Shown here piece by piece: positions 25,478 through 35,235 of a stretch of 64,000 nucleotides of DNA (positions within the stretch are counted from its first letter, which is position 1; each line of letters starts with the position of its first letter). The DNA is from Aquirufa rosea (GTDB lineage Bacteria > Bacteroidota > Bacteroidia > Cytophagales > Spirosomataceae): positions 62,001 through 126,000 of the forward strand of contig NZ_SDHY01000007.1 of assembly GCF_004118285.1 (NCBI RefSeq). Direction: 5' to 3'. The notes beneath the pieces were generated by a model. It was not told the DNA's origin and did not search any database. It worked only from the letters and a program-made list of their open reading frames with translations. Both the position numbers and the translations under genes were made by a program.

Positions 25478-27436
25478 GTGAAATATTGGACCATCATACT
25501 CTTTTTCAGTTTCCCCTTACATGCGCAAGAAAAGCATTCTCCTAGCTGGGAAGAATGGGAAGCCGGTCAAAATACCTATCAACATTTCCTCCAGAATCCA
25601 CTGGACATCAATCAGGCCACAGCAGCTGATTGGCATCAATTGGGTTTACTCAGCAAGGGCCAAATTGACTCATTCCTTGAATTCAAAACATTAACAGGCT
25701 CCTTTTACAGTATATGGGAATTACAAGCCATCCCTCTTTGGGACATTTCTACTTTGCGCAAAATCCAACCATTTATCACCTGTCAAGTACCTTTCCAAAA
25801 ATGGGGTTTAGAATCAACTCATCATCTTTGGATCCATCGAATTGAATTTACATTGGAAGAAAAAAAAGGCTTTAGTCCACCCGATAATCGTAGTAAAGTA
25901 CGCTACCAAAATAGCCCCTATGCCGAGCTACACCGTTACAAGGGACAAATCAGTCCTAGCTTAAGTATGGGTTTTCTACTCCAAAAGGATGCGGGAGAAA
26001 GTGAAATCAACGATTTCAGCAGTGCCTACCTCCAATGGATTAAACCCCAAAATTTTCTTTATAAGGTAATCATAGGTGATTTTGTCCAACAATGGGGTCA
26101 AGGATTAGTACAGGCTGGTGGATTTAGTCTAGGTAAAAGTTATGAAAGTATTATATCCACCCAAAAATTCCACTTAGGCGCAATACCCTACAGTTCCAGT
26201 GTGGAATCTGGTTTTTATCGAGGAATCTCGCTGGGATTACAAAAAAATGCTTGGCGAATGGAAAGCTTTTATTCTCATCGGTATTGGGATGCTACTATTC
26301 AAAAGGATAGTATCAGCCAAAGCTATTACACTTCACTCATAAATACCGGATTACACAGGACTTCCACGGAAATAAGCAAAATAAATCAAGTTCAGGAATG
26401 GAGCTGGGGAAATTCGCTTAATTGGCAATCCCCTCAACATGCCATCGGTGTGCAAGCCAATATGACATGGAGCCGATGGTCGCTTCCCAAAAAAAATGGA
26501 AATAAGAATTATCAAATGGATGATTGGCAAGGAAATAATTTACTGAATACATCCATTTCAAGCCATTTTTCTTGGAAGAGGGCTCTATGGATGGCAGAAT
26601 TTGCATTCTCTAATTCTCATGCTTTTGCCCTCATGCAAGGTGCAGCTTGGGCCAAATCTAAAGCCATTGATTTCTCCTATGTCATTCGGTATCACTCTGC
26701 AGGCTATTTCAGTCCTCAAGCGCAAGCACTAGGTGAAAGTTCCGAGGTCAACAATGAATTGGGGCTCTTTCTGGGTAACCAGTATCATTGGTCAAAAAGA
26801 AAAAGATTATCCTCATATTTGGATTTCTTCCTATTTCCTGCGCCCAAATTCCAAGTGAATCAATCAAATTCCTGGGGCTGGGAAGCATTAAGCAGATACC
26901 AATTAGAGAAAAAATCGCAATTTCAATTATTCCTTCAAGCTAAATGGACATCCAAGCAGGAAGATAATACCTTTCTAAAAGAGCAGTTAATCCGAAAACA
27001 TCAATGGCAACTGAGTGCCGACTTCAAAAAATCAATGAATCGTTATTGGGATTGGCATGTCCGATTAATGGGCACTTATATCCTTTCTCCTGTACAAAAA
27101 GATTGGGGATGACTACTGATCAACGATTGTAATATTTCGTGGCGCAAATGGGCATTAAAAACTAGAATCGCTTATATACATAGCAGTGATTATGAAAGTC
27201 GATTATATGCTTATGAACCTAGCATGTCTTATAGCTTTTCCCTACCCGCTTATTATGGACAAGGAATTAGGTCCTGCTTAGTTATGACATTCCAAGCATG
27301 GCAACACGTGAGCATATCGGGTAAAATGGGTAGAATGAATTATTTTGATCGAGAGGAAATAGGCAGTGGACTAGATCTAATTAGTACATCTCATAAAACA
27401 GATATCAGCTTACAGATTGTTTGGAACAATTTATAA
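25478..27436 (+). pseudogene. Helix-hairpin-helix outer-membrane-type protein interrupted by an in-frame TGA
   Basis: The reading frame starts at a GTG (25478) with a signal peptide (MKYWTIILFFSFPLHAQ), an HhH/ComEA-like segment (NPLDINQATAADWHQLGLLS through TGSFYSIWELQAI, about residues 40-90), and then long amphipathic beta-strand sequence like an outer-membrane barrel. It stops at a TGA at 27110-27112 after KDWG, 544 residues in. The same frame then continues without a stop for 107 more codons (LLINDCNISWRKW onward) in the same strand-like composition and ends at TAA 27434-27436. No frameshift is involved. The simplest reading is one nonsense mutation (for example CGA or GGA to TGA) or a sequencing error. 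The HhH part may bind DNA or simply be a fold reused by this Cytophagales family. Confidence 0.8.
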
Positions 27437-28243
27437 AATAGCCTCTCTAATTTTTACTAATTTCTCCAATAGCCCTTCCAATTGATTTAGTGGCAGCATA
27501 TTGGCACCGTCTGACTTAGCTACACTTGGATTTGGATGTGTCTCAATGAACAAGCCATCCGTTCCTACTGCTATGGCTGCTTTGGCAATCGTTTCAATTA
27601 AAGCAGGTTGCCCACCAGTCACACCGGAGCCTTGGTTAGGCCGCTGTAAGGAATGGGTACAGTCCATGATCACGGGCACTTGAAAAGCAGCCATTTCAGG
27701 AATATTTCTAAAATCCACCACTAAATCCCCATATCCAAATGAATTTCCCCGATCCGTCAAATACACCAAAGCATCCGGATTTTCATGCTTCACCTTTTCC
27801 ACTGCAAATTTCATGGAGGCGCCCGACATAAACTGGCCCTTCTTGATATTTACTGCTTTACCTGTTTGAGCAGCTGCGGCCAATAAATCAGTTTGGCGAC
27901 ATAAAAATGCCGGAATTTGCAGGACATCCACATAAGGAGCTGCCATGGCTGCCTCCCCACTTTCATGTATGTCTGTCACTGTTGGTACCTGAAAATGCTG
28001 CCCCACTTCATGAAGTATTTCCAAAGCTACTATGTCCCCGATACCGGTAAAAGAGTCAATCTTCGTACGATTGGCCTTACGATAAGACCCTTTAAAAATG
28101 AATGGAATACCCAATGTATCCGTGATAGTTTTGATACGCTCCGCAATTTCAAAAGCTAAATCTCTATTCTCAATGGCACAACTACCTGCCATGAGAAAAA
28201 ATGGCGCCTTATCTTGATGGGTCGTGTAGGGTAATTTCATCAT
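27431..28243 (-). CDS. kdsA: 3-deoxy-8-phosphooctulonate synthase (KDO-8-P synthase)
   Basis: A 270-residue TIM-barrel enzyme joining arabinose-5-phosphate and phosphoenolpyruvate to make KDO-8-P for the lipopolysaccharide inner core. Signatures are MAGSCAIEN, FKGSYRKANRTKIDSF (PEP and phosphate binding) and DCTHSLQRPN. The KANRTK motif distinguishes it from DAHP synthases. Its ATG overlaps the murB stop by one base (TAATG), so it is translationally coupled as the third gene of mlaF-murB-kdsA. Its end overlaps the broken HhH gene by 6 bp on the other strand. Confidence 0.95.
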   Translation of the reverse strand: MMKLPYTTHQDKAPFFLMAGSCAIENRDLAFEIAERIKTITDTLGIPFIFKGSYRKANRTKIDSFTGIGDIVALEILHEVGQHFQVPTVTDIHESGEAAMAAPYVDVLQIPAFLCRQTDLLAAAAQTGKAVNIKKGQFMSGASMKFAVEKVKHENPDALVYLTDRGNSFGYGDLVVDFRNIPEMAAFQVPVIMDCTHSLQRPNQGSGVTGGQPALIETIAKAAIAVGTDGLFIETHPNPSVAKSDGANMLPLNQLEGLLEKLVKIREAIL

Positions 28244-29283
28244 TATAAAATATTTACTTCTGTCTCTAACGATATTCCGAACTTCGTCAATATGGAGGAC
28301 TTAATCTTTTCTGATAAACGTAGAATTTCTTGGCCTGTTGCCTTTCCATAATTCACCAATACCAAGGCTTGCTTGGCATGTACACCGGCATCTCCATCCC
28401 TAAATCCTTTCCAGCCAGCTTGTTCAATCAACCAGCCTGCAGGAAATTTAATATCGGTACTTCCGGCCACAGGATAATGAGGGATTTGAGGGTATGCTTT
28501 CATTAAAACTTCAGCCTGATTTTGTGGCAAAGTTGGGTTTTTAAAAAAGCTACCCGAGTTTCCTATTTCCTTTGGATCTGGCAATTTGCTTTGTCTAATT
28601 TCAATCACCGCTTGAGAAACATCCTGGATGCTAGGCTCAAGAATGTTTTTAGCTTGTAAAACATCCTTGATGGCTCCGTATGATGTTTGAATTTGCGCCT
28701 CTTTGCTTAGCTTAAAACATACATAAGCAATTAGGTATTGACCCTTTCCATCATGCTTAAAAAAACTTTCACGATAGCCAAACTCACAAGTAGCTGCATC
28801 AAAGGTTTGAAGGACATGTGTATGAAGATGAAAAGCCAGCAAATGATCAAAGCTATCTTTTATTTCTACCCCATAAGCGCCAATATTCTGCATTGGTGCT
28901 GCTCCAACAGTACCAGGAATTAAAGATAAATTTTCAATGCCCGACCAATGGTGAGCCACAGTATATAGTACAAAATCATGCCAAACTACGCCTGCTCCTG
29001 CCCTAACCCACACGTATTGATCATCTTCTTTGATGACTTCAATGCCATAGATAGCAATTTTAACAACCAAAGCATCCAAATCTTGGGTCAAAAGCACATT
29101 ACTACCTCCACCCCAAAAAACATGTGGTACATGCGCATACAGACCCGAATTTAATAGGCTAAGGTATTGCTCAATCGATTGAATTTCTACGAAATACCTT
29201 GCCTTCACATCAATACCAAAAGTATTCAGTGCTTGAAGAGAATAATTTTCAAATACCCTGGGAAGGGCAATAGGTGAAGGCAT
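28243..29283 (-). CDS. murB: UDP-N-acetylenolpyruvoylglucosamine reductase
   Basis: A 346-residue FAD enzyme making UDP-N-acetylmuramate, the second committed step of peptidoglycan synthesis. The FAD motifs WGGGSNVLL and LIPGTVGAAPMQNIGAYG and the catalytic GNSGSFFKNP serine region identify a type I (E. coli-like) MurB of normal length. I take the ATG at 29283, 1 bp from the ABC ATPase stop, as start; an in-frame codon at 29328 would overlap that gene by 44 bp and add 15 unlikely residues. Confidence 0.95.
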   Translation of the reverse strand: MPSPIALPRVFENYSLQALNTFGIDVKARYFVEIQSIEQYLSLLNSGLYAHVPHVFWGGGSNVLLTQDLDALVVKIAIYGIEVIKEDDQYVWVRAGAGVVWHDFVLYTVAHHWSGIENLSLIPGTVGAAPMQNIGAYGVEIKDSFDHLLAFHLHTHVLQTFDAATCEFGYRESFFKHDGKGQYLIAYVCFKLSKEAQIQTSYGAIKDVLQAKNILEPSIQDVSQAVIEIRQSKLPDPKEIGNSGSFFKNPTLPQNQAEVLMKAYPQIPHYPVAGSTDIKFPAGWLIEQAGWKGFRDGDAGVHAKQALVLVNYGKATGQEILRLSEKIKSSILTKFGISLETEVNIL

Positions 29284-29284
29284 A

Positions 29285-30013
29285 CTAATGCAATTTAGTA
29301 GATAAAAATTCTTGCAAAGAAGGCTCATCCGTACTCATGAGTGTCTTGTTACTTCCTTCCCAAAGTTTTTTACCGTTTTTAAGGAACATAACATATTCTC
29401 CCATCCTTAGGACTGAATTCATATCATGTGAAATAACCACCGTGGTGATATCAAATTCTTTGGTGATTTCTTGAATTAATAAATCAATTTTTACTGCAGT
29501 CAAGGGATCTAAACCTGAATTAGGTTCATCACAGAATAAGTACTTAGGATTCATCACAATGGCTCGAGCTATCCCCACACGCTTTTTCATACCTCCCGAA
29601 ATATCCGAAGGCATCTGACTAGCTGCCGCTTCCAAACCGACTCGCTGCAAACACTTAAAGGCTCTCTCATTTTTTTCCTCCATACTTTGGTGTGTCAAAA
29701 TATCCAAAGGAAATCGAACATTCTCCAATACCGTTTTAGAGTCAAACAAAGCTCCTCCCTGAAATAAGACACCCATTTCCCGACGAATCGATTTAATAGT
29801 ATCATTGGGAGCAGTAACAAAATCCCTTCCATCATATAACACTTGACCTGCCTCTGGTTTCAATATCCCAATCATACACTTCAACAACACACTTTTCCCT
29901 GTTCCACTTCCCCCAATCACCATATTGATTTTGCCTTTCTGGAAGCAGCCATCTACCCCATCCAGCACGACCTTTCCATCAAACTCTTTGTGTATGTTTT
30001 TGATTTCAATCAT
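29285..30013 (-). CDS. mlaF: Mla-type ABC transporter ATP-binding protein
   Basis: A 242-residue ABC ATPase of the MlaF/Mkl group that powers lipid movement between the membranes. Walker A GGSGTGKSV (about 34-42), the Q loop LFQGGALFDS with the MlaF-like LFDSKTVLENV, the signature DISGGMKKRVG, Walker B YLFCDEPNSGLDP and the H loop VISHDMNSV are present. The ATG at 30013 is preferred over a TTG two codons upstream. The usual partner permease (MlaE) and MCE protein are not next to it; it heads an operon with murB and kdsA. Confidence 0.85.
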   Translation of the reverse strand: MIEIKNIHKEFDGKVVLDGVDGCFQKGKINMVIGGSGTGKSVLLKCMIGILKPEAGQVLYDGRDFVTAPNDTIKSIRREMGVLFQGGALFDSKTVLENVRFPLDILTHQSMEEKNERAFKCLQRVGLEAAASQMPSDISGGMKKRVGIARAIVMNPKYLFCDEPNSGLDPLTAVKIDLLIQEITKEFDITTVVISHDMNSVLRMGEYVMFLKNGKKLWEGSNKTLMSTDEPSLQEFLSTKLH

Positions 30014-30124
30014 AACCAAAATTAGCTATATTTTGCCAATAATGAAGAAAGAACAGTGCTTTAACCTGCAATATTTTTTAGCTAATTACTAATCTAAATT
30101 GCCTGCCATTTGATCCATAGAAAT

Positions 30125-30153
30125 AAAAAAAAGCACCTATCATTTAGGCGCTT
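30125..30153 (-). terminator. Intrinsic terminator after ribBA
   Basis: On the minus strand AGCGCCTA pairs with TAGGTGCT (one G-T pair) around a 5-base loop, followed by a run of eight T. It begins just beyond the ribBA stop codon. Confidence 0.8.
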
Positions 30154-30158
30154 TCTCA

Positions 30159-31379
30159 TTATTTTCGAAGAATAGAATGACCCATTTTATCTCGTTTCGT
30201 TAGTAAATACTGTTTATTGTGCGGATTAGGATTTATCTCAATGGGAATACATTCCACAATTTCTAATCCATAGCCTAACAAACCTGCTCTCTTTTTAGGA
30301 TTGTTGGAGATCAATCGCAATTTCTTTACTCCTAAATTCCTCAAAATCTGAGCTCCTACCCCATAATCTCGTTCATCCATCGCAAAACCTAATTCCAAAT
30401 TAGCCTCCACGGTATCCCTACCCATTTCTTGCAATTTGTAGGCTTTCAGCTTATTCAATAATCCGATACCTCTACCCTCTTGAAACATATACAAGACTAC
30501 ACCTTTTCCTTCTTTTTCTACCATCTCCATGGCCTTGTGTAATTGAGGGCCACAATCGCAGCGACAAGAACCAAAAATATCACCTGTGACACAAGAGCTA
30601 TGAACACGCACCATTACCTCCTCATCTTTCTCCCATGTTCCTTTTACTAAAGCCAAATGTGTATCTCCGGTATTTTTTTGCTTAAATGCAATTAAATCAA
30701 AATTCCCCCATTGGGTAGGCATATCCACACCAATCTCTCTTTGAATTAAAGACTCCTTATCCAAACGATATTCGATCAAATCTTTGATGGTCACTAATTT
30801 TAAATCAAATTTATCTGCGATCCGACGAAGATCAGGCAATCGTGCCATACTACCATCCTCATTCAATACTTCAATCAAAACACCCGATGGCTGGAATCCT
30901 GCTAATCGAGCAAAATCCATGGAGGCTTCTGTATGCCCTGTTCTGCGCAATACCCCTTCCGACTTACTTTTCAACGGAAAAATATGCCCAGGTCTTCCTA
31001 AATCACTAGGTTTAGTCATAGGATCTACCAATGCCTGAATGGTTTTCGCCCTATCTGAGGCTGAAATTCCAGTCGTGCAACCGTTGCCCAATAAATCCAC
31101 AGATACGGTAAAAGGGGTTTCATGTGAGGTGGTATTATTATCCACCATCATTTCAAGACCTAAAGCACTACAACGGTCGTCTGTTAAAGATACGCACATC
31201 AAACCTCGTCCTTCTTTAATCATGAAGTTGACCAATTCAGGAGTAATAGCTTCCGAAGCGCATATCATATCACCCTCATTTTCCCGGTCCTCATCATCAG
31301 CGACAATGATAATCTTACCTTGTCGAATGTCTTCTATCGCATCTTCAATACGATCCAAGCGAATGGAATCTTCCTGCAT
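30159..31379 (-). CDS. ribBA: Bifunctional DHBP synthase / GTP cyclohydrolase II
   Basis: A 406-residue riboflavin-pathway enzyme. The N-terminal half (about 1-205) is 3,4-dihydroxy-2-butanone-4-phosphate synthase with [10 protein letters not shown] and [10 protein letters not shown]. The C-terminal half is GTP cyclohydrolase II with the zinc set [15 protein letters not shown] and the [11 protein letters not shown] motif. Both halves look catalytically complete. I use the ATG at 31379 (MQEDSIRL); an in-frame codon at 31406 would lie in the promoter. No FMN riboswitch is evident upstream. Confidence 0.95.
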   Translation of the reverse strand: MQEDSIRLDRIEDAIEDIRQGKIIIVADDEDRENEGDMICASEAITPELVNFMIKEGRGLMCVSLTDDRCSALGLEMMVDNNTTSHETPFTVSVDLLGNGCTTGISASDRAKTIQALVDPMTKPSDLGRPGHIFPLKSKSEGVLRRTGHTEASMDFARLAGFQPSGVLIEVLNEDGSMARLPDLRRIADKFDLKLVTIKDLIEYRLDKESLIQREIGVDMPTQWGNFDLIAFKQKNTGDTHLALVKGTWEKDEEVMVRVHSSCVTGDIFGSCRCDCGPQLHKAMEMVEKEGKGVVLYMFQEGRGIGLLNKLKAYKLQEMGRDTVEANLELGFAMDERDYGVGAQILRNLGVKKLRLISNNPKKRAGLLGYGLEIVECIPIEINPNPHNKQYLLTKRDKMGHSILRK

Positions 31380-31405
31380 GTGTGTTAGCTTTATGAACCA
31401 AAACA

Positions 31406-31444
31406 CAAAGGTAAACAGATTTAGTTCCCATTTTACTACCTTTG
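31406..31444. promoter_or_regulatory. Overlapping divergent promoters of ribBA and the GldA-like gene
   Basis: CAAAGGTA (31406-31413, read TACCTTTG on the minus strand) and TACCTTTG (31437-31444, plus strand) are identical -7 boxes in inverted orientation, 23 bp apart. Each would place its upstream element over the other box, so the two promoters overlap and may compete. Neither has a good -33 TTTG. Confidence 0.45.
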
Positions 31445-31469
31445 TCAGATAATCTATCCCGCATCAGGC

Positions 31470-32177
31470 ATGTCGATTGAAGTTGTTTCACTTTCTAAAA
31501 TCTATGGCAATCAAATTGCTGTAAATTCTGTTTCATTTCAAGCATCTGAAGGTCAAATCATTGGTTTTTTAGGACCCAATGGTGCCGGAAAATCCAGTAC
31601 CCTTAAAATGCTAGTAGGTCTTATTAAACCTAGCTCAGGCCATGCCAAAATACTAGGATTATCCATCGCAGAACATTCCTTAGAATTAGCCAGCAAAATA
31701 GGTTATTTAGCAGAAAACAATCCGCTATACCCAGATATGTATGTGCAGGAGTTTTTAGACTTCATTGGTAAAATTCATGGATTTCCCGCTGATAAAAGAA
31801 AGAAAAGAATCGAAGAGGTCATTGAATTAGTGGGCTTGAGACAAGAAAGAAAAAAGAAAATTGGGGAGTTGTCCAAGGGATACCAACAACGTGTGGGAAT
31901 AGCTCAATCCATTTTTCATGATCCTTCAGTGCTGATTTTAGACGAGCCAACCAGTGGTCTTGATCCTAATCAAATGGCAGAAATCAGAACATTAATTCAA
32001 TCCTTAAGCCCTGGAAAGATCATCTTATTTTCCAGTCACCTGCTGACTGAAGTAGAATCCATTTGCCACAGAATCTTATTGATAAGTCAAGGAAATTTAG
32101 TGGCTGATTGTACCTTAAGTGAGGCAAAAAACTATCCGGGAGGGTTGGCCGCCTTCTTTAAAGATAAAACAGCTTAA
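31470..32177 (+). CDS. ABC transporter ATP-binding protein, GldA-like
   Basis: A 235-residue ABC ATPase. Walker A GPNGAGKSS (34-42), the signature LSKGYQQRVG, Walker B LILDEPTSG and the H-loop FSSHLLTEV are all present. The start MSIEVVSLSKIYG and the LAENNPLYPDMYVQEFL segment resemble GldA, the ATPase linked to gliding in Bacteroidota. GldA is usually about 300 residues, so this protein lacks the C-terminal 60 or so. No GldF/GldG permease is next to it. A different ABC-2 type exporter is an equally fair call. Confidence 0.8.
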   Translation: MSIEVVSLSKIYGNQIAVNSVSFQASEGQIIGFLGPNGAGKSSTLKMLVGLIKPSSGHAKILGLSIAEHSLELASKIGYLAENNPLYPDMYVQEFLDFIGKIHGFPADKRKKRIEEVIELVGLRQERKKKIGELSKGYQQRVGIAQSIFHDPSVLILDEPTSGLDPNQMAEIRTLIQSLSPGKIILFSSHLLTEVESICHRILLISQGNLVADCTLSEAKNYPGGLAAFFKDKTA

Positions 32178-32959
32178 TGCAGACTAAATGAATCGGCATC
32201 CAAATACGCCGGGAACTTTTCTCTGAAATCCAACAAGTCAGATTTAGAAATACTTAGTGTGTGAATAGCTGCTTGATCTGGCAAATGGGCTATTTCCTCA
32301 CCTTTGAATGAAACCAAAGATGAATCTCCTTGATAAATCAAGTCATTACCATCTTTCCCTACTCGATTAACTCCCATTACATATGCCAAATTTTCTATAG
32401 CTCTCGCTTTCAATAAGGTTGACCAAGCGTGCGCTCTAGCTGCAGGCCAATTAGCCACATAAATAGCCAAATCATAAGCCATTCCTACATTTCTAGACCA
32501 AACAGGGAAACGCAAATCATAGCAAACATATAAAGCAATGTTCCAAGATTTATAGGAAATAATAACTTGCTTTTCACCTGAGGTATAAAACTTATGCTCA
32601 TTTCCCATTCGGAACAAATGGCGCTTGTTGTAGGTCTGAATTTTTCCATCAGGAAAAACGGCCAGCAAACGATTATAGAAGTGATTATTTTCTTTGATTT
32701 TAAGACTTCCGATCAATAGGACATCGAGCCGATTAGCCATCATTTGCATCCATTGCACCTGAACACCTTTGGGAAAATCGGCGCCTTCTGGACTCATACT
32801 AAATCCAGTAAGAAACATTTCAGGTAAAACTACCACATCTGTCCTACCTTGTAATGCTTGTAATCGCTCTTCCAATATGGCACAATTAGCTACAGGCTTA
32901 TCCCAAATGATAGGAACCTGCGCCATACTCACCCTCAAATCTAGATTCGGGGAAACCAT
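32174..32959 (-). CDS. Nitrilase-superfamily amidohydrolase (omega-amidase-like)
   Basis: A 261-residue cytoplasmic carbon-nitrogen hydrolase with the Glu-Lys-Cys triad: glutamate in VVLPEMFLTGF, lysine in TYNKRHLF and cysteine in LYVCYDLRFP. The motif LFRMGNEHKFYTSG and the overall length match the YafV/Nit2 omega-amidases, which hydrolyse 2-oxoglutaramate and 2-oxosuccinamate left by transaminases. The ATG at 32959 is chosen over a TTG two codons earlier. It interlocks at its stop with the GldA-like gene and lies downstream of the DUF4270 gene by 12 bp. Confidence 0.85.
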   Translation of the reverse strand: MVSPNLDLRVSMAQVPIIWDKPVANCAILEERLQALQGRTDVVVLPEMFLTGFSMSPEGADFPKGVQVQWMQMMANRLDVLLIGSLKIKENNHFYNRLLAVFPDGKIQTYNKRHLFRMGNEHKFYTSGEKQVIISYKSWNIALYVCYDLRFPVWSRNVGMAYDLAIYVANWPAARAHAWSTLLKARAIENLAYVMGVNRVGKDGNDLIYQGDSSLVSFKGEEIAHLPDQAAIHTLSISKSDLLDFREKFPAYLDADSFSLH

Positions 32960-32971
32960 GATCAAGCAATT

Positions 32972-34342
32972 TTATTTGGCTACGTAAGTGTAATACACTT
33001 TTAGTTTAATCTTACTGGCATCCAATGGCACATAACGAACATTCTCGCCGATGATTCGACTAAACCCTGAGGAATTAGTTGTAAGTGGACTTGTTACCAA
33101 AATAGCAAAATTCTTACGGTTATTCGAAATAATATTCTGAATAGCTGTCGTAATATTGAAGCTATAGGTTTTGTTCGAAAAATTAAAAGTAGAGGTCTGA
33201 GCGCCTGTTCCTCCTTCGGTCAACAAATATCGTAAACCATATGAATTTCTTAAGGTCCTATTCGAAGCATCCGTCTCAACCAAAGATAAAGATCCAAGCA
33301 CTTTATCTAATTCATAACTATCGGCGGCAGGAATAACTAATTCTGCTTTGTTGATAGCTACATTTCCTTTGCCTTTTAAGTTTAGCAAATAGGGTATTTC
33401 AATTTTAGTAGCTAATCCAGTTCCTGACTGAACATAAGTGAGCATATTAGTCTGGGTAGCAGGTACTCGATCTCCCGGTTTTTTCAGATTAGCCAAAGCA
33501 CCTGCACGGGTAATATTTATTTGATTAAATCTTCCATGGACTTCAGACACTAAGGCAGTAGATAAGCTAAAATAATAATTCACCGCATACTTCAAGGTAT
33601 CATTTGGGTTATGGTAATGTAAAGTCATTACCGAATAAATAGGATTAATTCCTATTAAAGCTGCTCGGGCATCTGAAGTGGTCCGAAAATGCATGCCCTT
33701 GAAAAACTCCCTAAAACCTGGTCCACCCGCTGCAATGGTTTTATCTGTGTATTTACTCAATAATTCACGCCCAAAAGCGGGATTCATTTTAAATCTTAAA
33801 GTATCAAATTTTAAAGAGTCACCATTGGCTGTTTTAGCTTTTACGGGACGCGGATAAAATGAATGTGTTCCAATCGGTGTAGGGTCATATCCTACACTAG
33901 AATGATTAAAATAATCTACAAATCGGCTCACACTATCTTTCAGGCGATAAACAGAAATAGTCTGCATTTTCGTGGTATCACCAACATAAGAAGCATATAC
34001 CAACTGCATCTTCAAAGAATCCAAAATAGATGTTTCCTTACTCTTCAGGGTATCCACATTGGCTATTTGAGTAAATGCCGATGCCGAAACTGTTCCTAAA
34101 ATAGGATTTTGATATGACCCAATTTGGAAAGTATTTGTTTGATTCGTATAAATAGAATCGATTAAGACCGTCGAAGACTGAATACTCAATGAATCTGTGT
34201 AATTCAGACCTACCTCCACACTAAATAAATCAGACCCAATTTCTTTGGGTAAATCACATGAAGAAAGGAAAAGGGAAAGAATCCCTACCCATTTAATTGC
34301 CGGCCAATTCCAAATACAATTTTTCGAAGAAATCGAGATCAT
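32972..34342 (-). CDS. DUF4270 family lipoprotein
   Basis: A 456-residue exported lipoprotein with lipobox LFLSSC followed by DLPKEIGSDLF, the typical start of DUF4270 proteins of Bacteroidota. The remainder is beta-rich and closes with NFAILVTSPL and KIKLKVYYT. I use the ATG at 34342, which overlaps the 3' end of the starch synthase gene by 50 bp. An in-frame codon at 34414 seems too early; an ATT nearer the signal core (about 34302) is also possible. DUF4270 genes often follow a single-domain starch synthase in Cytophagales. Function unknown. Confidence 0.82.
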   Translation of the reverse strand: MISISSKNCIWNWPAIKWVGILSLFLSSCDLPKEIGSDLFSVEVGLNYTDSLSIQSSTVLIDSIYTNQTNTFQIGSYQNPILGTVSASAFTQIANVDTLKSKETSILDSLKMQLVYASYVGDTTKMQTISVYRLKDSVSRFVDYFNHSSVGYDPTPIGTHSFYPRPVKAKTANGDSLKFDTLRFKMNPAFGRELLSKYTDKTIAAGGPGFREFFKGMHFRTTSDARAALIGINPIYSVMTLHYHNPNDTLKYAVNYYFSLSTALVSEVHGRFNQINITRAGALANLKKPGDRVPATQTNMLTYVQSGTGLATKIEIPYLLNLKGKGNVAINKAELVIPAADSYELDKVLGSLSLVETDASNRTLRNSYGLRYLLTEGGTGAQTSTFNFSNKTYSFNITTAIQNIISNNRKNFAILVTSPLTTNSSGFSRIIGENVRYVPLDASKIKLKVYYTYVAK

Positions 34343-35102
34343 TTTCGGCAATATTTTGATAGGTTTTTGATTTAAATTCATCAATGATGGATTGAATACG
34401 GTTATTTTCCGCATTTTCTAATGATACTACTTTATCGGCATATTCAGCCCCTATTTTAATGAAGGCAGAATAATCTGAATTTGCTAAACTGCTTAAATTA
34501 TCGTCTTCAATTTCCCCTAATTTAACTTTCTCTAATAAATCTTCGTTAGAAAACGTAAAATCAAATTCAGAATTGTGAGGAGAGAAAATAGTTTTTGAGT
34601 CCTTAAAAATCGGATGATTTTTGTAATGCGTGGAAATATACAAGGGTACTAAACTAGACATCCAATCATTGCAATGTACTACATCTGGTGACCATCCTAA
34701 TTTAACCACGGTTTCTAGAGCACCTTTGCAAAAGAATGCTGCGCGCTCATGATTGTCCTCATAAAAATCGCCCTCTTTATCCGTTAAAACGAATTTACGC
34801 TGGAAATAATCTTCATTATCAATAAAATACACCTGCAATTTCGCTGCTGGAATACTAGCCACTTTGATGGTTAAAGGCTTTTCCTCTTCACCCATGGGAA
34901 TAGTAATACCAGATAAACGAACGACTTCATGTAATCTGTTTTTGCGCTCATTGATAGAACCAAATCTTGGTACCAAGATTCGAATCTCCATTCCCCTCTC
35001 TTGCATGGCAGTAGGAAGGTTACGAACGAAGTCTGCAATTCTGGAGGTGTTAAGGAAAGGATCAACCTCACTCGAAACGTAAAGAATACGTAATTTGGAC
35101 AT
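34293..35102 (-). CDS. Single-domain glycogen/starch synthase (GT5 N-terminal domain only)
   Basis: A 269-residue protein matching the N-terminal catalytic domain of glycogen/starch synthase: ILYVSSEVDPF, a region like ADFVRNLPTAMQERG, DVVHCNDWMSSLVPL and TIFSPHNSEF. A full GlgA has a second Rossmann domain of about 200 residues that binds ADP-glucose; it is absent here, and the gene ends normally at LELAGN. The N-terminal motif normally reads KTGGL; here it is replaced by LNTSRI, so the ADP-glucose-binding lysine appears lost. It is therefore probably not an ordinary glycogen synthase. Overlaps the DUF4270 gene. Confidence 0.83.
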   Translation of the reverse strand: MSKLRILYVSSEVDPFLNTSRIADFVRNLPTAMQERGMEIRILVPRFGSINERKNRLHEVVRLSGITIPMGEEEKPLTIKVASIPAAKLQVYFIDNEDYFQRKFVLTDKEGDFYEDNHERAAFFCKGALETVVKLGWSPDVVHCNDWMSSLVPLYISTHYKNHPIFKDSKTIFSPHNSEFDFTFSNEDLLEKVKLGEIEDDNLSSLANSDYSAFIKIGAEYADKVVSLENAENNRIQSIIDEFKSKTYQNIAENDLDFFEKLYLELAGN

Positions 35103-35235
35103 TCTAAATTGATTTAGGGGAAAATTATCCCAAAAAAACTTTGCAAAAATATAAAAAAATAATCGGAATCCCGCTATATAATTTAGGCAAAGCTCTTTAT
35201 TTTGCCTTTTGATTCCCTAAATCTATCCATAAAGC

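Noticed and set aside
27110-27112. The in-frame TGA as a selenocysteine or recoded codon
   Set aside because: No SECIS-like hairpin is visible just after it, no selenoprotein family is involved, and other genes here use TGA rarely but as normal stops. A nonsense mutation is simpler.
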